Source: Falciphora oryzae
Lineage: Eukaryota; Ascomycota; Sordariomycetes; Magnaporthales; Magnaporthaceae
NCBI GenBank assembly: GCA_000733355.1
Contig: JNVV01000016.1
Coordinates: forward strand, 681,978-745,977
Length of the DNA: 64,000 nucleotides
Direction of reading: 5' to 3'
Shown here: positions 44,651 through 58,300 of the stretch, piece by piece
How the letters are laid out: each line of letters starts with the position of its first letter
Numbering within the stretch: position 1 is the first letter of the stretch
Notes under the pieces: generated by a model
The model's database searches: none
What the model saw: the letters and a program-made list of their open reading frames with translations, nothing else
Told to the model about the DNA's origin: nothing
Made by a program: the position numbers and the translations under genes

Positions 44651-44996
44651 GAGAGATCAGCAAGAAAAAAAAGAAAAGGACGTGAAAGCCACTCCCCGCT
44701 CCAAATACTCGTGGGAAACTATGACGGGCTCGACAGGCCCACATCTGTACTATACTCGCTTCACACATATGCGAGAACCCTGTATACCAACACTGGGGAT
44801 CCAGGGAGTCCTGGAGGTCTTGTTCACGGATCTAGTTTCGGATCTTGTCTGTATGATAGACTATGATAGACGGCGTTGTTAGAGATACTCCCAAGCGCAC
44901 GAACCCGTATGGACTCCGTGTCGGATGGCGAACCGTTCCTGAGAACCCTCAGGCTCACGAATTGTTATCTGCATTTTGATCTAGGGAGACACCTAC
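44651..44996. other. Short 3' intergenic stretch between TIM54 and the NIP30-domain gene
   Basis: 346 bp between convergent stop codons. Only room for 3' UTRs; nothing else was seen. Confidence 0.5.
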
Positions 44997-45906
44997 CTAA
45001 TCTGAATCGTCATCAGATCCGTAGTCTACTAGCCCAAGACCTGGTTTTGCCGAGGGAGCGGCGGCGGCTTCTGGTGCGTCCGGCTTTGGCGGCGGCGCCT
45101 TTGATGCAGTAGACTTTGCATCAACTCCCAATGAAGGAGACCCCGGTCCTGCGCCATCCTTGGCCGCCGTCGTCTTTTGGTCGCCAGCCTGCTTCGCCTC
45201 GGAGGTCTTGCGCCTCACGACGCCCTTGAGGATCCCCGTCCTCCCGCCATCGTCCTTCCGCCTGCGTTTGCGGCCGGCGCCGCCCACGGCCCAGTCCTCC
45301 TCGGCCGGCGGGTCGTCCGCATCCGCGGCGGGCGTCGTCCCAGGTGCTTCCTTGGCAGCACCATCGGCGGCGGCACCTCCACCAGCGGCCTGCCTCTCCC
45401 CCCTGCGCTGCGCCTCGCGGAACCGGTCAAGCCCCTCCTGGACCTCGCGGCGAGTGCGCTCCTCCTCGCGGCGCGTCGAGGCCTGCACCTCCTCGAGGAA
45501 TTCGACCTCGTCGTCGTCTAGCGCCCGGAACTGGTTCTTGATCTTGTTGGCCTCCTCAAACGCGGCCTGCTTGGCGGCTGTGCTTTGGTGTGAGAAAAAC
45601 GCCGCCGTGTTCGATGAAGAAAGAGGCGAGAAAGAAGCGCTGCTACATACCCTTGTTCTCTTGCAGGATCGCAAACAGGCTCTTCTCGCCGCCCTCGGCC
45701 TGCCGCCGCGCCTCGGCCTCCCGCTGCCGCCGCTGCTCCTCGAGCTCCCTGCTCACCGCCTCCCACTCGCCCTGCCGCCTGGAGCCGCCGCCGGCGGGGG
45801 CGGAAGCGGCGGGCCGCGAGGCCGCGTCGGCGGGCTGGCCAGGGTCCGCCGACACGGCGTGGCCAGTCGCCGCGTCGATGGCCCCTGCTGAGACGAAGCG
45901 CGACAT
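44997..45906 (-). CDS. NIP30/FAM192A (PIP30) domain protein
   Basis: The N-terminal domain matches the family of human PSME3IP1 (FAM192A/PIP30), a nuclear protein that binds the PA28-gamma proteasome activator. What the fungal protein does is not established to my knowledge. Exons are 45906..45651 and 45577..44997 with a 73-nt intron (GTATGT...GCACAG). The product is 278 aa. MSRFVSAGAI starts the domain. LFAILQENKAAKQAAFEEAN spans the intron, followed by QFRALDDDEVEFLEEV, the most conserved block. After it come a Glu/Arg-rich probable coiled coil (about 115-150), a basic GRKRRRKD nuclear signal, an Ala/Pro-rich linker and GLGLVDYGSDDDSD at the end, whose acidic SDDDSD tail invites CK2. The C-terminal third is low complexity. 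Confidence 0.82.
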
Positions 45907-48274
45907 GTGGCTGAAATTGACACAAAAAGGCAAGCCGGTGACCTGCCTGCGCCGCGGGAGGGACGGACCTCAAGACGGGCAAGGGGTGGCGGCGACGAGG
46001 ACCGAGGCAATTGGCGAATACGAGGACCGGTCAAACTGTTGGGGGTTGGTGTTTTCGGGACTGCGGATTGACTGCCGTTGCGACGCGTCGACACCACGCA
46101 CATGGATCTTGTCGGGCGGAATGAATGTCGGGTGCCTTCGTGCACGGTCTTCCACCTTGCTGACACTGTCCTATCAACTGATATCTATTGCTTCCCATTC
46201 AGTCATCCATTTTGGAGCAAAGAGGATCTGGACCCTGGGATAAAAGTGATCGGCTGTCCTAGGATGTTGACAGGACCAAGGTGGGAGTTTGGACAGCGAT
46301 GATGGCCGGCAAAAAGCATTCTCATGTTTTGTATTTGGTGTTCTTTCTGAGTGACTTTTCTTGTCCAATGTAGGAATAATACTACAGGAAGCCCGAGGAA
46401 CCGTCAGATGGGCCGGGCGAGGCTTTGACCATATCCGTTCCTTCCATGGCACCGAATGTTTTTGACTTTTTGTTCCTTTCCTGTGTCCCATCATCAACCG
46501 GCTTCAAAGTAATCTCCACAAAGAAATGAGCGATGTCGGCATGGCTCGGCCGCCTGAAGCGTATCAGGGACTGGTCATGCAAAGGGCTCGATACAATAGT
46601 CACGAGGCGCTTTCACTCCGGGTTAATCAGAATACACCTCCTTCCAGTCCCACCCAGCCACGTATTCGTGTTCTCGTAGAAAAGAAAAACAAGGAAACAA
46701 GGGGAAGGCTATGAATATGACAAAGACAAATGAGACGAGTGAGGTGACAAATTCAGCTTACTAGCCAGCACAACCAATCATTGCAACGACGAAAAAGGCC
46801 TGTCAGACGAAGGTTTGGCAAGAGGAAATAGTAAATGGCGGCTAGAAGGGAAGTCAACCAAGACAAACCCCCCTCTGACCAAGGCCATATTCCAGGATTG
46901 TGAATTCCACGAGAGCAACACAGGGGAAATCGCAGACGCAGGGCTGGGTCGGGGGCGGTCTGTTGCCGAGTTCCGATGTGTCGAACTCAGAATGACCGGG
47001 ACTATCTTCTCATAAGACCAGCAATAAAAATTGTCAAAAGGGAACAAGAAATGCGTTCAAAGTAAACCGAACCAAGAAAAAAGAAAAAGTAGGCTGAAGA
47101 TGCCACGACCAACAAAGTAAACAGTATAGAAAAATAACTCCAAAGGAAACCGCCGCTCTTTTGGCCATTTTAGTGTATGCAGAGAAGGGAGATAATAGAG
47201 CAATAAAGAATCAAACAATGACACGTGTGGTTTTCGTTCGCCTGGACCCGAGCGGAATGAGAGGGATTGGGGGATTCGAGGCCCACGGGAGGTGCCTGGA
47301 ACCCAGCCAAGATAGCCGGGCGCTGGTGATTGAAAGCGTAGCATCCGGACAAATAACGTAGTTTCTCGTTTGATGCTCTGGTGGGTCGAGGTGCCTGAGA
47401 ATGCGAATCGAGAAGATGTGGCTCTGGCGCGTTGGGTCACGGCGATGACGCGTCGCGAGTCCAGGAACGGAACAAATGCGAGGCAAATGCTGCCTTTAAC
47501 AGAGCTGGCTTGTTAGGCGGTGGGTGTGGAGTTGCTTTTGGTTGAGTAAAAAACCGTCGCAAGTCGGAAAGGTCGTGGTGAAGGGCGTAGGGCGGCGTAG
47601 ACGTGTCCGGAGAGAATGAAGCAAGAAAAAAAGAACCAATCGTCCCAAATCTTTTGTCTTAACCGCGAGGAAACCGTGCAAGTAATCAAATGGTAAAACC
47701 CCCGCAATCTAGGTGGCGCAACAAAAAAAAAAAAAAAAAAAAATCCCCAGCTGAATAGCAGGTATTAGATCCAGAAACGCCGAGCAATGGGATATATCAC
47801 CAACCCGTATACCAAGGGGAAGAGCAGAGTAGTATAAGAAAAGGAGAAGATCATTAGAACAAGGCAAGCCAGCAAGGTGCGAAGCCAGCCTGCTCCGCTC
47901 GAAAGTTTCAGCGTCCATGGAGCCGTCCGGGATGTGTCGCAGAGACACCAGACACCGGAAAGCCCTTGGTTATGGTGTGGCGAAGACGGTGCTGGCGGAG
48001 TCGCGAGCGCAATGAAGGGCCATGAAGTGGGCCGTGAGTGATGGAAAGAATCAGTGATGCTGAGATTAAAGGGCCGCTCCACCGTCTGTTGGGCGAAAGG
48101 TGACGTTCGCCTCGGAAACGGCTGCTCGAAGGGGCCCCCGGTGGGTATCAGGTAATGCAAATGTGTGTATCGTTCTTCCGGGAGCCGTGTTTAGATGAGA
48201 CTCCGTGGCCAAGCAAAGATGCAGAAAGAAAAAAAACTCGAGTTAACCTCCCCCTCAGGCATGAGGAGAACGTC
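45907..48274. other. Intergenic stretch between the cyclin and NIP30-domain genes
   Basis: 2.4 kb on the downstream side of the cyclin gene. An A23 run stands at about 47729-47751. Bases 46300-47700 are relatively A-rich on the plus strand with no supported frame. Part of it may be a long cyclin 3' UTR. Confidence 0.4.
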
Positions 48275-49354
48275 TTAACCCATAACGGTCTGGCCGTAGC
48301 CATGTGTCATACCGAAATAGGTAGCTGGCTTGTGCTGAGCAGAGCCCACGCAGTTGGCACAGGCACAGTCAGCAACATTGGAATCCCAGATGTTGTGACT
48401 GTAGCCATAGTACCCAGTATGTGCCGAGACTGGATGCCGAGCGCTGTGGTGGTAGGCATTACGAGTAGCAGACTGCTGGTACGGAGCCTGTCGCGAGTAG
48501 GTTCCAGATGAGAGGCCTCTGGAGAACCAATCGTTGTACTGGGCGTTGTGGCTGGCTGCCGAGTTGATCGTGGCCGAGTTTAGGTACTCGGGTGTGCCAT
48601 AGCCAGAGTCCGGCGGGGTGAGAGGCATGGTGCACTGGACTTGGTTGGCGGACCAACCACCCATGCGAGTAGCGTACCATCCGTCCTGCACAGAGGCGCC
48701 GCTCTGCGGCGAAAGCTCGCTCCGCTTCAGGTTCAGGCTCTGAAGACGCTCATACTCAGCAACCTGCTGCTGGTGCCACGTCGAGTAGCCGGCGGTGGGA
48801 CGGGTGTACACATCGGTGTCGATCCGGAGCCCTGATGGCATCAGGCGTTCGCGAGAAGCCTGAGCTTTCTGCCTCTCCTTATTGGTCTGCCACTCCTTCC
48901 AGCTCTTGAGCCAAGCACCGTAGTCCTTGCTCCGATCGAGGTTGACGTACAGATTCCAGTTGATTGCGGCCAACCACTCATGCTCGAGGGTGTTCAGCTC
49001 TTGCACACCAATGCCACTGACCTCGGACCACGAGCGGTTCTGGAAGGTGTTGTCGTCGAGGAATTTGCTCCCAAGAAGGAAGGCGGTCGTCAGCATGCGC
49101 CAGACTTGTCCCTCGGAAATAGTGGGGCGCTGACCGCCCAGGCTCATCATATTTATTCGCTTGGCCATGTAGTTCATCCCGAGAAGAATGGTCGTGCTCG
49201 GCAGTCGAGTCGACGTGAGGATCTGGGAGACGAACTTCCGGAAGGGAGCAGACACGGCGGCGTTCCCGAGAGCAAGGCGCGTGGCCATCTCGGCAACATA
49301 TTCGGCCATCAGCTCGACCTCATAGTCGAGGACAGCGCAGACTCCGCCAGGCAT
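48275..49354 (-). CDS. Pho85-type cyclin, CLG1-like
   Basis: A cyclin-box protein of the PCL/CLG1 group, expected to bind a Pho85-like CDK. From the first ATG (49354-49352, MPGGVCAVLDYEVELMAEYV) it has 359 aa. The cyclin box (about 40-145) reads FVSQILTSTRLPSTTILLGM, then GQVWRMLTTAFLLGSKFLDD, FQNRSWSEVSGIGVQELNTL and WLAAINWNLYVNLDR. The C-terminal half is Ser/Tyr/Gln-rich and probably disordered, ending in a Cys-containing ADCACANC stretch. The same frame is open upstream for about 48 more codons without an ATG (GLSPSFSPANLSI directly before the Met), so an upstream exon joined in this stretch is possible and the true N-terminus may be longer. It is followed upstream by a coding desert of about 9.8 kb. 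Confidence 0.8.
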   Translation of the reverse strand: MPGGVCAVLDYEVELMAEYVAEMATRLALGNAAVSAPFRKFVSQILTSTRLPSTTILLGMNYMAKRINMMSLGGQRPTISEGQVWRMLTTAFLLGSKFLDDNTFQNRSWSEVSGIGVQELNTLEHEWLAAINWNLYVNLDRSKDYGAWLKSWKEWQTNKERQKAQASRERLMPSGLRIDTDVYTRPTAGYSTWHQQQVAEYERLQSLNLKRSELSPQSGASVQDGWYATRMGGWSANQVQCTMPLTPPDSGYGTPEYLNSATINSAASHNAQYNDWFSRGLSSGTYSRQAPYQQSATRNAYHHSARHPVSAHTGYYGYSHNIWDSNVADCACANCVGSAQHKPATYFGMTHGYGQTVMG

Positions 49355-52300
49355 GATGGACAGATTGGCAGGAGAGAAACTCGGGGACAAGCCGACCGAG
49401 CCTCTGGGACGGTTGCCGATCTTTCGATAATTGCGACTACTGAAGCACCCGAAAATGCGGCACAGCAAGAAGGGTTTGACCACAGCTTGCTGGCTTGTGT
49501 TTCAAGGAGCCGAGCAGACGGGTCGTCTTCGAGACGAGAGGTAGAGACCGAGGTTTATCTGGAAAAGAAAGCCATAGATAGAATTCTCCAGTGCGATGCT
49601 GACTAGAGAGACCTTTCGAATGATGGCGATAAAGGCTCGTCGATGTGAGGGAGAGATCGACGGTCGCGGAGACGAAATTAAGATCGAGAGTGCAGCAGCA
49701 AGAGAACCGATGTTGCTGTGTCGGTCACTCGGTCGTGCAGGGTCGTGGCGATTGTCGAAGTCGGTGAATGAAAGATGGCCGTGGGGGAATGTCGGCCAAA
49801 CGCGGTATTTGGCCGGAATAGAGAAATATTGACGAGCAACGACGCACTTGAGTAAATAGGACTACTGTCAGCACAGATTCCCGTCCAGACGCCAGATAAC
49901 TCGCAGCCGGCAGCGTGGGCCCAGCCTCTCGCTCGACGGCGGTGGTTCAATGAGGGATGTGGTCGTTGGGTTTCGAGTCAAGAGAGGGTTGAGGTGCGCG
50001 AGGGAAACTGAAAACTGCAAATGAGTCCAGCCGAGCCCCAGCGAAGCGGTCGGACATCGACCATATGGTCGCCGAATTGGAGGAAACAAGATTCCACGCC
50101 AGGCCGCCCCGAGACCTCGTTGTCGCTGTGAGGGGCACCAAGGTTCAAGAGGTTTGACTCCTGTCCTTGGTGTTGGGGCACCACGCTTTCAATGTGACAG
50201 GGAACTCCCGGGGCATTTGCGGCATGTCTGGAAGAGCAAACAGCTTCCGCGGGTGTGCGAAAACAAAGGGAAAGGGGCAGAGAGCCTGAGGGCGGACCAA
50301 GGAAACACAGAGTGCAATCGTTCCGAGCCACCAGTGGCGGCAATCCGCAGCAACGGGCAGCGCGAGTGAGCAATTAATGAAGACTGACCTGGCAGCAACG
50401 TAGCCGTCGATGTTCGTAATGGGTGCAGGCCTCCTCCTCGATCGGTCGGTCGGTCGGTTGAGCTGACTTCCACGGCAACAAACCGAAGATTCCACGAGCT
50501 CTCTCGGACTTGCACAGCAATCTACAGAGCTGAAGCGGTAGGGCCCAGGTCAAAATTGCAGCACGCCACCGAAATCCAAAGGGACAACAACACAAAACTG
50601 AATTTGGTCGTCGTCGTCGTAAAGACTTCGAAAAGACTTTGCGAATTGTCGGATTCGGGTCGGTCGAGATGGTGAGGGAAGACTAGAGTCGGGAAAGGAG
50701 AGGAGGAAGAGGATGCGAGGAGAGGCCGGTGGAAGGACGAAAAAAAGCGGATGGGAAGGGGAAAAGAAGGGGAGCCCACACCAAGGGCCAGGGTGGTGAT
50801 GACGAGAAGCGAGCGCAAGCAAAACAGGCCCCTGGGGTGTGCGCTGCGTTCGGGGTGGGTAAGATGATGGATGGGCCGCCTGGGGGGTGTGGACGAACGG
50901 GCAAACTGGCGTAATGAAAAAAAAAAAAAAAAAAAAAAAGTGGGAGGCGGCGGTTTAGATTACGGAGACGCTCGGTGGTCCAGTGCCAGCCAATTCCAGT
51001 CGCCCCCCTGCGCACTGTGACGGCTGCTGGGCGCCCGTCGGCAGCACACCGTAAATATTGCCTGATGCTCACTATAACAGTCGGAGCCACATTGGGTCAA
51101 GTGCTCCGTGATTGGGTGTGGGAAGGCAGAGAGGCGGTGGGGATGGGTCGCCTGCGAAATCAGGAGCTGTTACGGGGCGCCCTCCTCCCACAAGCAAGGG
51201 AGGGCCGAGAGTGCGCGGATGGGTAGTCCAAAAAAAGGGTTCCGAGGCCAAGCGGCCAGAGGGGTGCGTGTGATAGGTGCACCCCCCTCGGCCCCATCGC
51301 AAGACGCGACAAAACAGACCCATCCCTTTGAGCCGTCTTTCCCACCCTAGAAACAAAACTGCAGCAACTGGACTGCATCTTATTACCTAAAGAAGCCCTT
51401 GGAATCTAGCGCTTCACAAAGCTTGACGCTGTTGTTCAAGCACGCTGGGAGCGGCATCCGACGGTAGGGACGAGCTTTTGTTTTCCTCTTCTTTGTCTCT
51501 CCTTTTTCTTTCTCTCCTGAGGTGACCACGTAAAAAAAACCATGTCACGAAGGATTCGATGTTCGACGAGCGGCGTGACGTTCCAACGAAGACTCACTCG
51601 TCAGCGCGGCGTGATGAGAGGGCTGGGCGGACGCGAATCTCGTTTTTGCGCGGACAGGCAATTATGAAGCCCGTCGCCCATCCCGTCTTGTCCCAAGGCA
51701 ACAGTACCAGGGCCCTGTGAACCACCAGATGCCGGAACAAGCCACCACCACTGTGCCTAGCTGTTGGCCCTTGTCCGAGTAAGGTTTCAATGGTCAGTCG
51801 TCGTCAGTCGCTCCATGTGAAGACGTCGCAAAATTTTGTAGGACGGGTCCCTCTTTTGCCACGGCCAGCAAAGCCCGCACATTTACCTGGGGGCAGGCAC
51901 ATCTTGACCAGACGCACGCTCGTCCGTTGAGGTTGCGGCACGGCCTGGTAGTACCTCGGGAGAGGCACATCTGCCCTGAGGGATTTTCCGTGCTCATCCG
52001 GCTGGTGGTCCAAGCAATGAGGCAAACGCCGACCCCATCCTCCGCCATAGCGAGGCTCCCATGCACAACGCGCCTGCATCATCTCTTGTCAATAATTCAT
52101 CAGCATCACCATTTCAAGCCCGACCGTCGGGGATTGTTATGGCAAGATGATATTTGTATTTAGACTGGTTACCCTGGCGGAAGCTAGAGCCGTTGGGGTG
52201 ACAACAGGGACCATCACATATTTTCGCCCCGGTCCCCCCTCTGCTTTCCTTCTACTTCATTTGGGGGAATAATGGATTGCCCTGAAGGGGGCTTTGCGCC

Positions 52301-55300
52301 TATTTCCGCTCCCGAACCGGCACCTCGGTCCTGGTTGTGTGCACCGTGGCCATTGATGGTCCTTGATTGCTTCGTTTCGACAGCCAGGATGTTACAGGTA
52401 CCCACCGGGAACCATCACCATTTGGGACGAATTTGCTACCCGGCCCGCCAACCCAGTCCCAAAAATTTCCACAGCCATGTGAACACGCAAGTAAAAAAAA
52501 AAATAAAAAAAAAACGAATCGCTGACAGCGTGCCGAAAGGAAACACCTGCACACGTCTTGATCCGTTCTATTTGATGCGGCCATGCTCAACCCAAGGGAA
52601 CAAACCAACGAGCACGAAAGACAGCAGCGGTCACAAGCCTGCACCAAAATTCACAGCTATCCGCTCGCGCCCTTTCCAAATTGGTGTGGGCGGCGCACAG
52701 TGTTTTTGATTACTCCTTCAATAACAAGCAATGGTGCTGCTACAGATTCCATCCAAAATGAATCATTTGCGCGCTAGGTTGACAAGACGATGGCTGCGAG
52801 AATCAGGTCGTGAACCTTCATTGAATAGCCAAACATGGCGGCGAAAAAGGTGAATAATGCTCATTGAAACGGTGCGACCAGAACATAGGGCAAGAGAAAA
52901 CCGCCCGAGTCGGGTTAGATGCCGTTTGCAACCTGCGTGTCGGCCCCCTTGGGTCAGGCCGACGGACAAGTTATTATTATCCTCGGCCCAGCACACGCAT
53001 GAGCCTGAGCCAGTCAGACTCCCTGTTTTGCCCAGCCAAAAAAGACGGATGCACTCTGGAAGTCTGGGTTCCCGCAGTCATGCCGCATCCCAACCAGCCT
53101 TGCTGTCTCGTATCCTCCGCCAAGTGGCAAAAGGGAACCCTGAAATGCCGAAAAGGGGATGGCCTCGGGGCGGGAAGACATCAAAGTCACGCTGTCAAGG
53201 CACCGTGGAATATTGAAGACGGCGGTGGATACAGAAGAGGTGACTTGTTAGTGCAGTCGTTGCCCACCGCGCTGCAGAGAGACGATTTCATTTGGACCCA
53301 ACCTTCTAGAAACCCTGCTTGCCCTGCACAGGACAAACCATGCAAGCCATGTTCACCGCTCCAACCACCAGCTTCGACACCCCTGGTGTCATGTGACCCT
53401 TTGGGAGACCTGACCTGCCCGGGTACCAGCGGGCAGGGACCAGGATGAGAACCTATCACGAGTCAGGAACCAAGAAGGGGGATCCCCAGGAGAAAAATTT
53501 CAATGTTGGGAAATTGCCCTTGCAAAATGCCTGGCGCCAGAATTGTCGGCCAATGAGCTTGCCGAAATATACAGCTGATAATTCGCCCACACCGAGTGTT
53601 TGGCACACACCATGTGGTGGCTCGAATGGCGCTCCACCAGCGGGAAGGAACCCAGACAACTGAAAACTGAGATCGGACGTGGACCGCCATGCAAGACAGG
53701 CGTCGAAACGGGCAAGGGAGGGAAAAAAAAAAAAAAAACACGTTGAATGCTTGGGCCACCCGAGCCGACGGCCATCCACGGTACAGCCTCCTCCTGCCTC
53801 ACAGGGTTGATCTTCTTCTTCGGTGATTGGCCCACCACAAGGGGTCTTGGCTCCGGGCTTGCGCAGAGCCAGTTGTTCCCGGCAGACGATTCTGGTTGAT
53901 AAAATTATTTGGTACTAATAATCGGATGGGGGTATCGAAGCCGTAACCGTTTTCAAGAAGCCCGGGTCGCGATCTACACCAAAACTCCGGTTGGTGGCAA
54001 TTGTCGGGATTGCAAACGTCACTCTCTCTTGTCACTTCCGAGAATCGAAAGGATAAAGAGAGCAAAGCGACGAGAAGAGGCGGAGGCAAGAGAGGCGTCT
54101 CTAGCGAGGAACAAGCAAAGCCGCGCCCCAAACTCGCCTGGTCAGCTTGCAGGCAGGCTATTGGCCACAGCTTTGCCTCTTGCCAGTCTCATCAGAGCTG
54201 CTCCGACCAGTCTGACCCAACCAAAGGATTGTCGGATGAAAATCACCGGTCGGGATGTCCCAAATCCATTCTCCGGAGGCACTCCAATCGCATTCATTGT
54301 TGACAAGTGCCAGAGTTCAGCCTTGATCCCAAGGTTGGCTGGCTGTGTTCCAGCCGCGACAGCACCCTCAAAAAGCTCAGTTGATACTGGGACGGTATAT
54401 GGCTCGAATCAGGCACACAAAGAAGCAGCGGTGCAGAGCCCGTGAGGGGGGCCCCTGGGCCAGCCGACCATCCGAGGCCAGGCTTTGCCGTAGCAGTTGA
54501 CGCGCAACCCCCACTTCCCCCTCTTTTGCCGCTCCAAATCGGGGAGGCCAAGAAGCACGCGCTGCAGCACAGGGCAAACCCATCAATCCACTCGTCGACT
54601 TGTGGGCTCGCTGGAGAGAAGTGGCGGCGAAGCCCTTCACCGCCATCGTCGTCAATGGGGCCCTACCCACTGCAGGCGGGGAACCGCGTCCCCGAGATGG
54701 AATCGTTGCACCGACGATCGGCCAATGCGGAATGAGAGAGAGACCAGGGACCGGAGCCTGGGAAGGCTTTGTTTGTGCTCGGTTTGCCGCGCCCTGATGG
54801 AGGAGCAGTCCAAGAGAGGTGAGGGTCCGACTCCTCCCCTTAGACACGTATTCCAGGCACGTAGCCCACGTGTGCCCGTATTCCCTTGGGAGTCTGGTCC
54901 GCCATCACCGCCATCACAAGGAGCGATTGAGAAAAGAAAAACGAAAAGTAGGATGGCACAGAGAGAAGCGCCTCGACCTCGCCACGCCAACCAGCTGCAC
55001 CATCTGCCAGCCGTTTTGGTGTTAAGTGCCGACGCGTGGTTGGCCAGGCCCGGCCCCAGGTTGACATCAGCCTACCGATCAGCGGATGAGCAAAGTGAAT
55101 AAGTATCAGTGGTTCCGGGGGGTGCCCAACTCTCCGATTTGCTGCAGCCACTCAGCCCGGCGCACCCACACCCAACCACCAGCAGACAGTGCAACCTGCC
55201 CGATGAAGCGTGTTTGCGTCCAGCCGCCGTGAGCCAGCAGACCACCAGCCAGCCGCCCCCACCACCCGACCATCCTGCGGGTCACGCAATCTTTGATGGG

Positions 55301-58300
55301 GGTTATTGGAATATTGGAATATTCGCAGGGGCTTCCTCCAAGGTCGGCTTGACGTGCCCTACCCGAGCGCTGAGCAGAAGCAAGTACGAGAAGCTAAGCC
55401 AAGGTCAACTCGTGCTGCGGCCTGGCTCGACGGCCTGTGCTGAGAAAGGCAGACAGGAGATCCAGAACGACTTCCCAAAGGCTCGGGATCCCACCGTCTG
55501 TTTGTCTGTCCTTTTTTTTTTTTCCCGAGGCCAAAGGGGTGGTGGGCTTGGGGCTTCTGGAGCTCGACAGCAGTCCCTGCAAGCGCCGGCGTGCCGATTT
55601 CCCCGCCGTCACCATAAAATCCATGATGCAGAGTCGGGAACCAAAGGCCTTTTTTTGCGCCTTGCCCTTCTCCGGTCTAGGCCGTGCTTTTTGCGAGGGC
55701 CTCTCCCCAACCACGTGTGCGTTTGGACCGGGGCCGACGACCTGCGTCTCTACCTTCAAAAAAAAAAAAAAAAAAAAAAAAAAAGCGAAGTGTCTGGACA
55801 TGATCCTCGTGGCCCGTTGTCGGCCGCACGCCCTCGGTCACAAACTGTGCCGACATGCACAGGCCCCAGGGGAAAACCGCCTGCCAAGAATGAGGGATAA
55901 AGTGCAGATTCTCTTGTGAAGCTTTTTTTTTTTGTCCTCCGCCAGACCCGGTGCCACTGGTCGCACGCGAGACCCTCTCTCTGCGTTGGGCCTTCCATCT
56001 CTCTCGTGGCCCATCTGTCTCATGCCCCCGCAGCGGTTAACTCCGCCGTGGTTTTGCGAGCCAGGAGCACCCAGCCAGCCCCTCTCGAAAAAAGTCGGTG
56101 CAAAGTCTCGAAATAACTCACTTGGATGGAGCCTGTTGCTTTGTTCAGCCTCGAGTGCACGCAAGCTTGGTGGATGCCGAAAATCTACCGTGACGGTCAC
56201 GCTCTTTATGCGAATACAACGCCGCTAATCAGTTTCCTTTTCGTGGTCCCAAAAAAAGCTCGCTCCCATGAACACACTTTGCAGCAAGCAATGCTCGCTT
56301 GTGCGATCTCCCCCGTAAAAGTGGTGGGGTCCAAAGGCTGTGCTGTGCTGTGATGCATGTCCGCCGGGCCCGGCGTCCAAAAAAAGACGTATATTCCGAG
56401 ATACCATGTAAGCCCACCACATGCCATCCTAGCTAGATCCCATCACTCAGTCCACGTTTTGGTGGTTTGGCGTTTTACAACAAAGTCGTCGTTTCCAGCT
56501 TCCGTTTGCGGATCTGTAGACTTGCCCCCTCGGGGGACGTCCGGCCTATGGGAAACAAGCAATCCCCAAAGTCACGACCGACCTCGAGGGACAAAGAAGG
56601 GATGGATCAGCAATACTGTGACTCTGACAGGCGACGAACGAGTGTGGCTCATGTCTGGATCTGGGGATTCGCGTCCAACTGGCCACCATTCTCCCAAAGC
56701 CTCCTTTTTTTTTTTTTTTTTTCCCCAACGGCGCCTCCTGTCCCACCGGCTAATGCAAGCGGTGGCCGTGGCTCGTCATTAGTATCACACCACGGGACGC
56801 GAGGCCTGAGTCTCCCTTGTTTTCCCCTTTTCTTCCTTCTTCACCTTTCCATCCCTCAGATGACACAAGTAGTAATCTCACGCCGTAGCACGGCATGGAA
56901 AAAAAAAAGCCATGTCTGTGTCCGATGAGGCGGATGGCCACCTGCCTACGACTGCACGTCCCTCTGCAGCATACAGCATCTTGATCGAAACACCATGATG
57001 ACCGTCCGGCCGAAGGGGATCTCTGATTCTTTGAACTTTTTTTTTTTTCTTTTTCCCCTTGTTCTTTCTTTTGGGCATCAGGACGAGTTGAACCTAACCC
57101 CCACCACACCATCAAAACGCTCCAATTCCAACACCAAAAGCTGTTCTCCGCACACAAGCATTGCTTTTCTGTATGCATATCGATCCCGTTGGAGCCAGTC
57201 CAGCCGGGCCAATCGACGTAATATCTGCAGAGACTGTATTGCATTAGCGCGCAAGCAAGATGCGTGGGCTACACAAGTCTTTCGACCTATCCGGGCATCA
57301 GATGGGGTGTTGTGAGCGCGCGCAAGCATGGTGTGTGTGGCCTAGACCGGATCTGTATGTCTCTGAAGTCTGGAACCCAATTTGACGTCTGTATGCCTAG
57401 CAGCGGGCTAAAGGACATGGTCCGTCTTCGCACCTTTGTGTATGCGCAAGCTCAGCAAGCGGACCCGTCTGCCCGCCTCCGACATACCCCGGCTCTCTGT
57501 ATGACCAAAACCAGAGAGCCCCCTGCAACTTACACACGGCGCGCGCGAACAACGATGCATCATCATCATCTGCCTGGAGCTGATGCCGATGAAGGGGTAG
57601 CGATCGGCCGGGAACCACGAGTCCCCCCATCGATGTCGTACAGCGTTTTACACATCAGTGGGCGTTTTCGAGCGTAATATCTCGGCAATTTAAAAATTTA
57701 GCATGGACAGAGTCAGAAGGGGGTTCAGCCCGTGATACTTGAGGGGCCCGCACATTAAGAACATACCTTACCTACACCTACCTTCCAGGTACCAAGCACC
57801 CAAGGGAGAGCGAGGGACGAATCCCGGGCTATGCCGCTCTCAGCCGGGGAAACTTCCGCCGAGCCGGGATAAAAGAGAACCACACCCCTCCTCGAGGAAA
57901 TCCGGGAATTTCCCGCTATTTACGGTTCTGGTATGAGGGGTACACGATACAGACAGTATTGGGCTGCGTACCCTCCCCCTCCATCGGATAGCCCGGAGTT
58001 TGCGAATGACCCGGCCGTCGTGGACTGCGCGGTGGCAACGTTTGTGTGTGCCGCCTCGGCATCATTTGAACATGGTAGGTGGGTGCAACAGTTAGTTTCT
58101 CGAATATCTCCGTCCCCCTTTTTTCGGCCCACGAGGTTCCGCAAGACAACACCCGGGACCGCCAGCCACTTGAGCACCAAACCAAACCTGGACCGGCTGG
58201 GCTGTTTTTCTCTTGATGCAGTAACCCATCGTCTCATCTCCTGGGGGTTTCTAACACACAAGGGAGGACATATTCCCTGCATTAGGGCATGGCATGGCGT

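Noticed and set aside
55109..55900. 263-codon plus-strand frame in the desert
   Set aside because: It crosses an A27 run read as poly-Lys and has no protein-like blocks.
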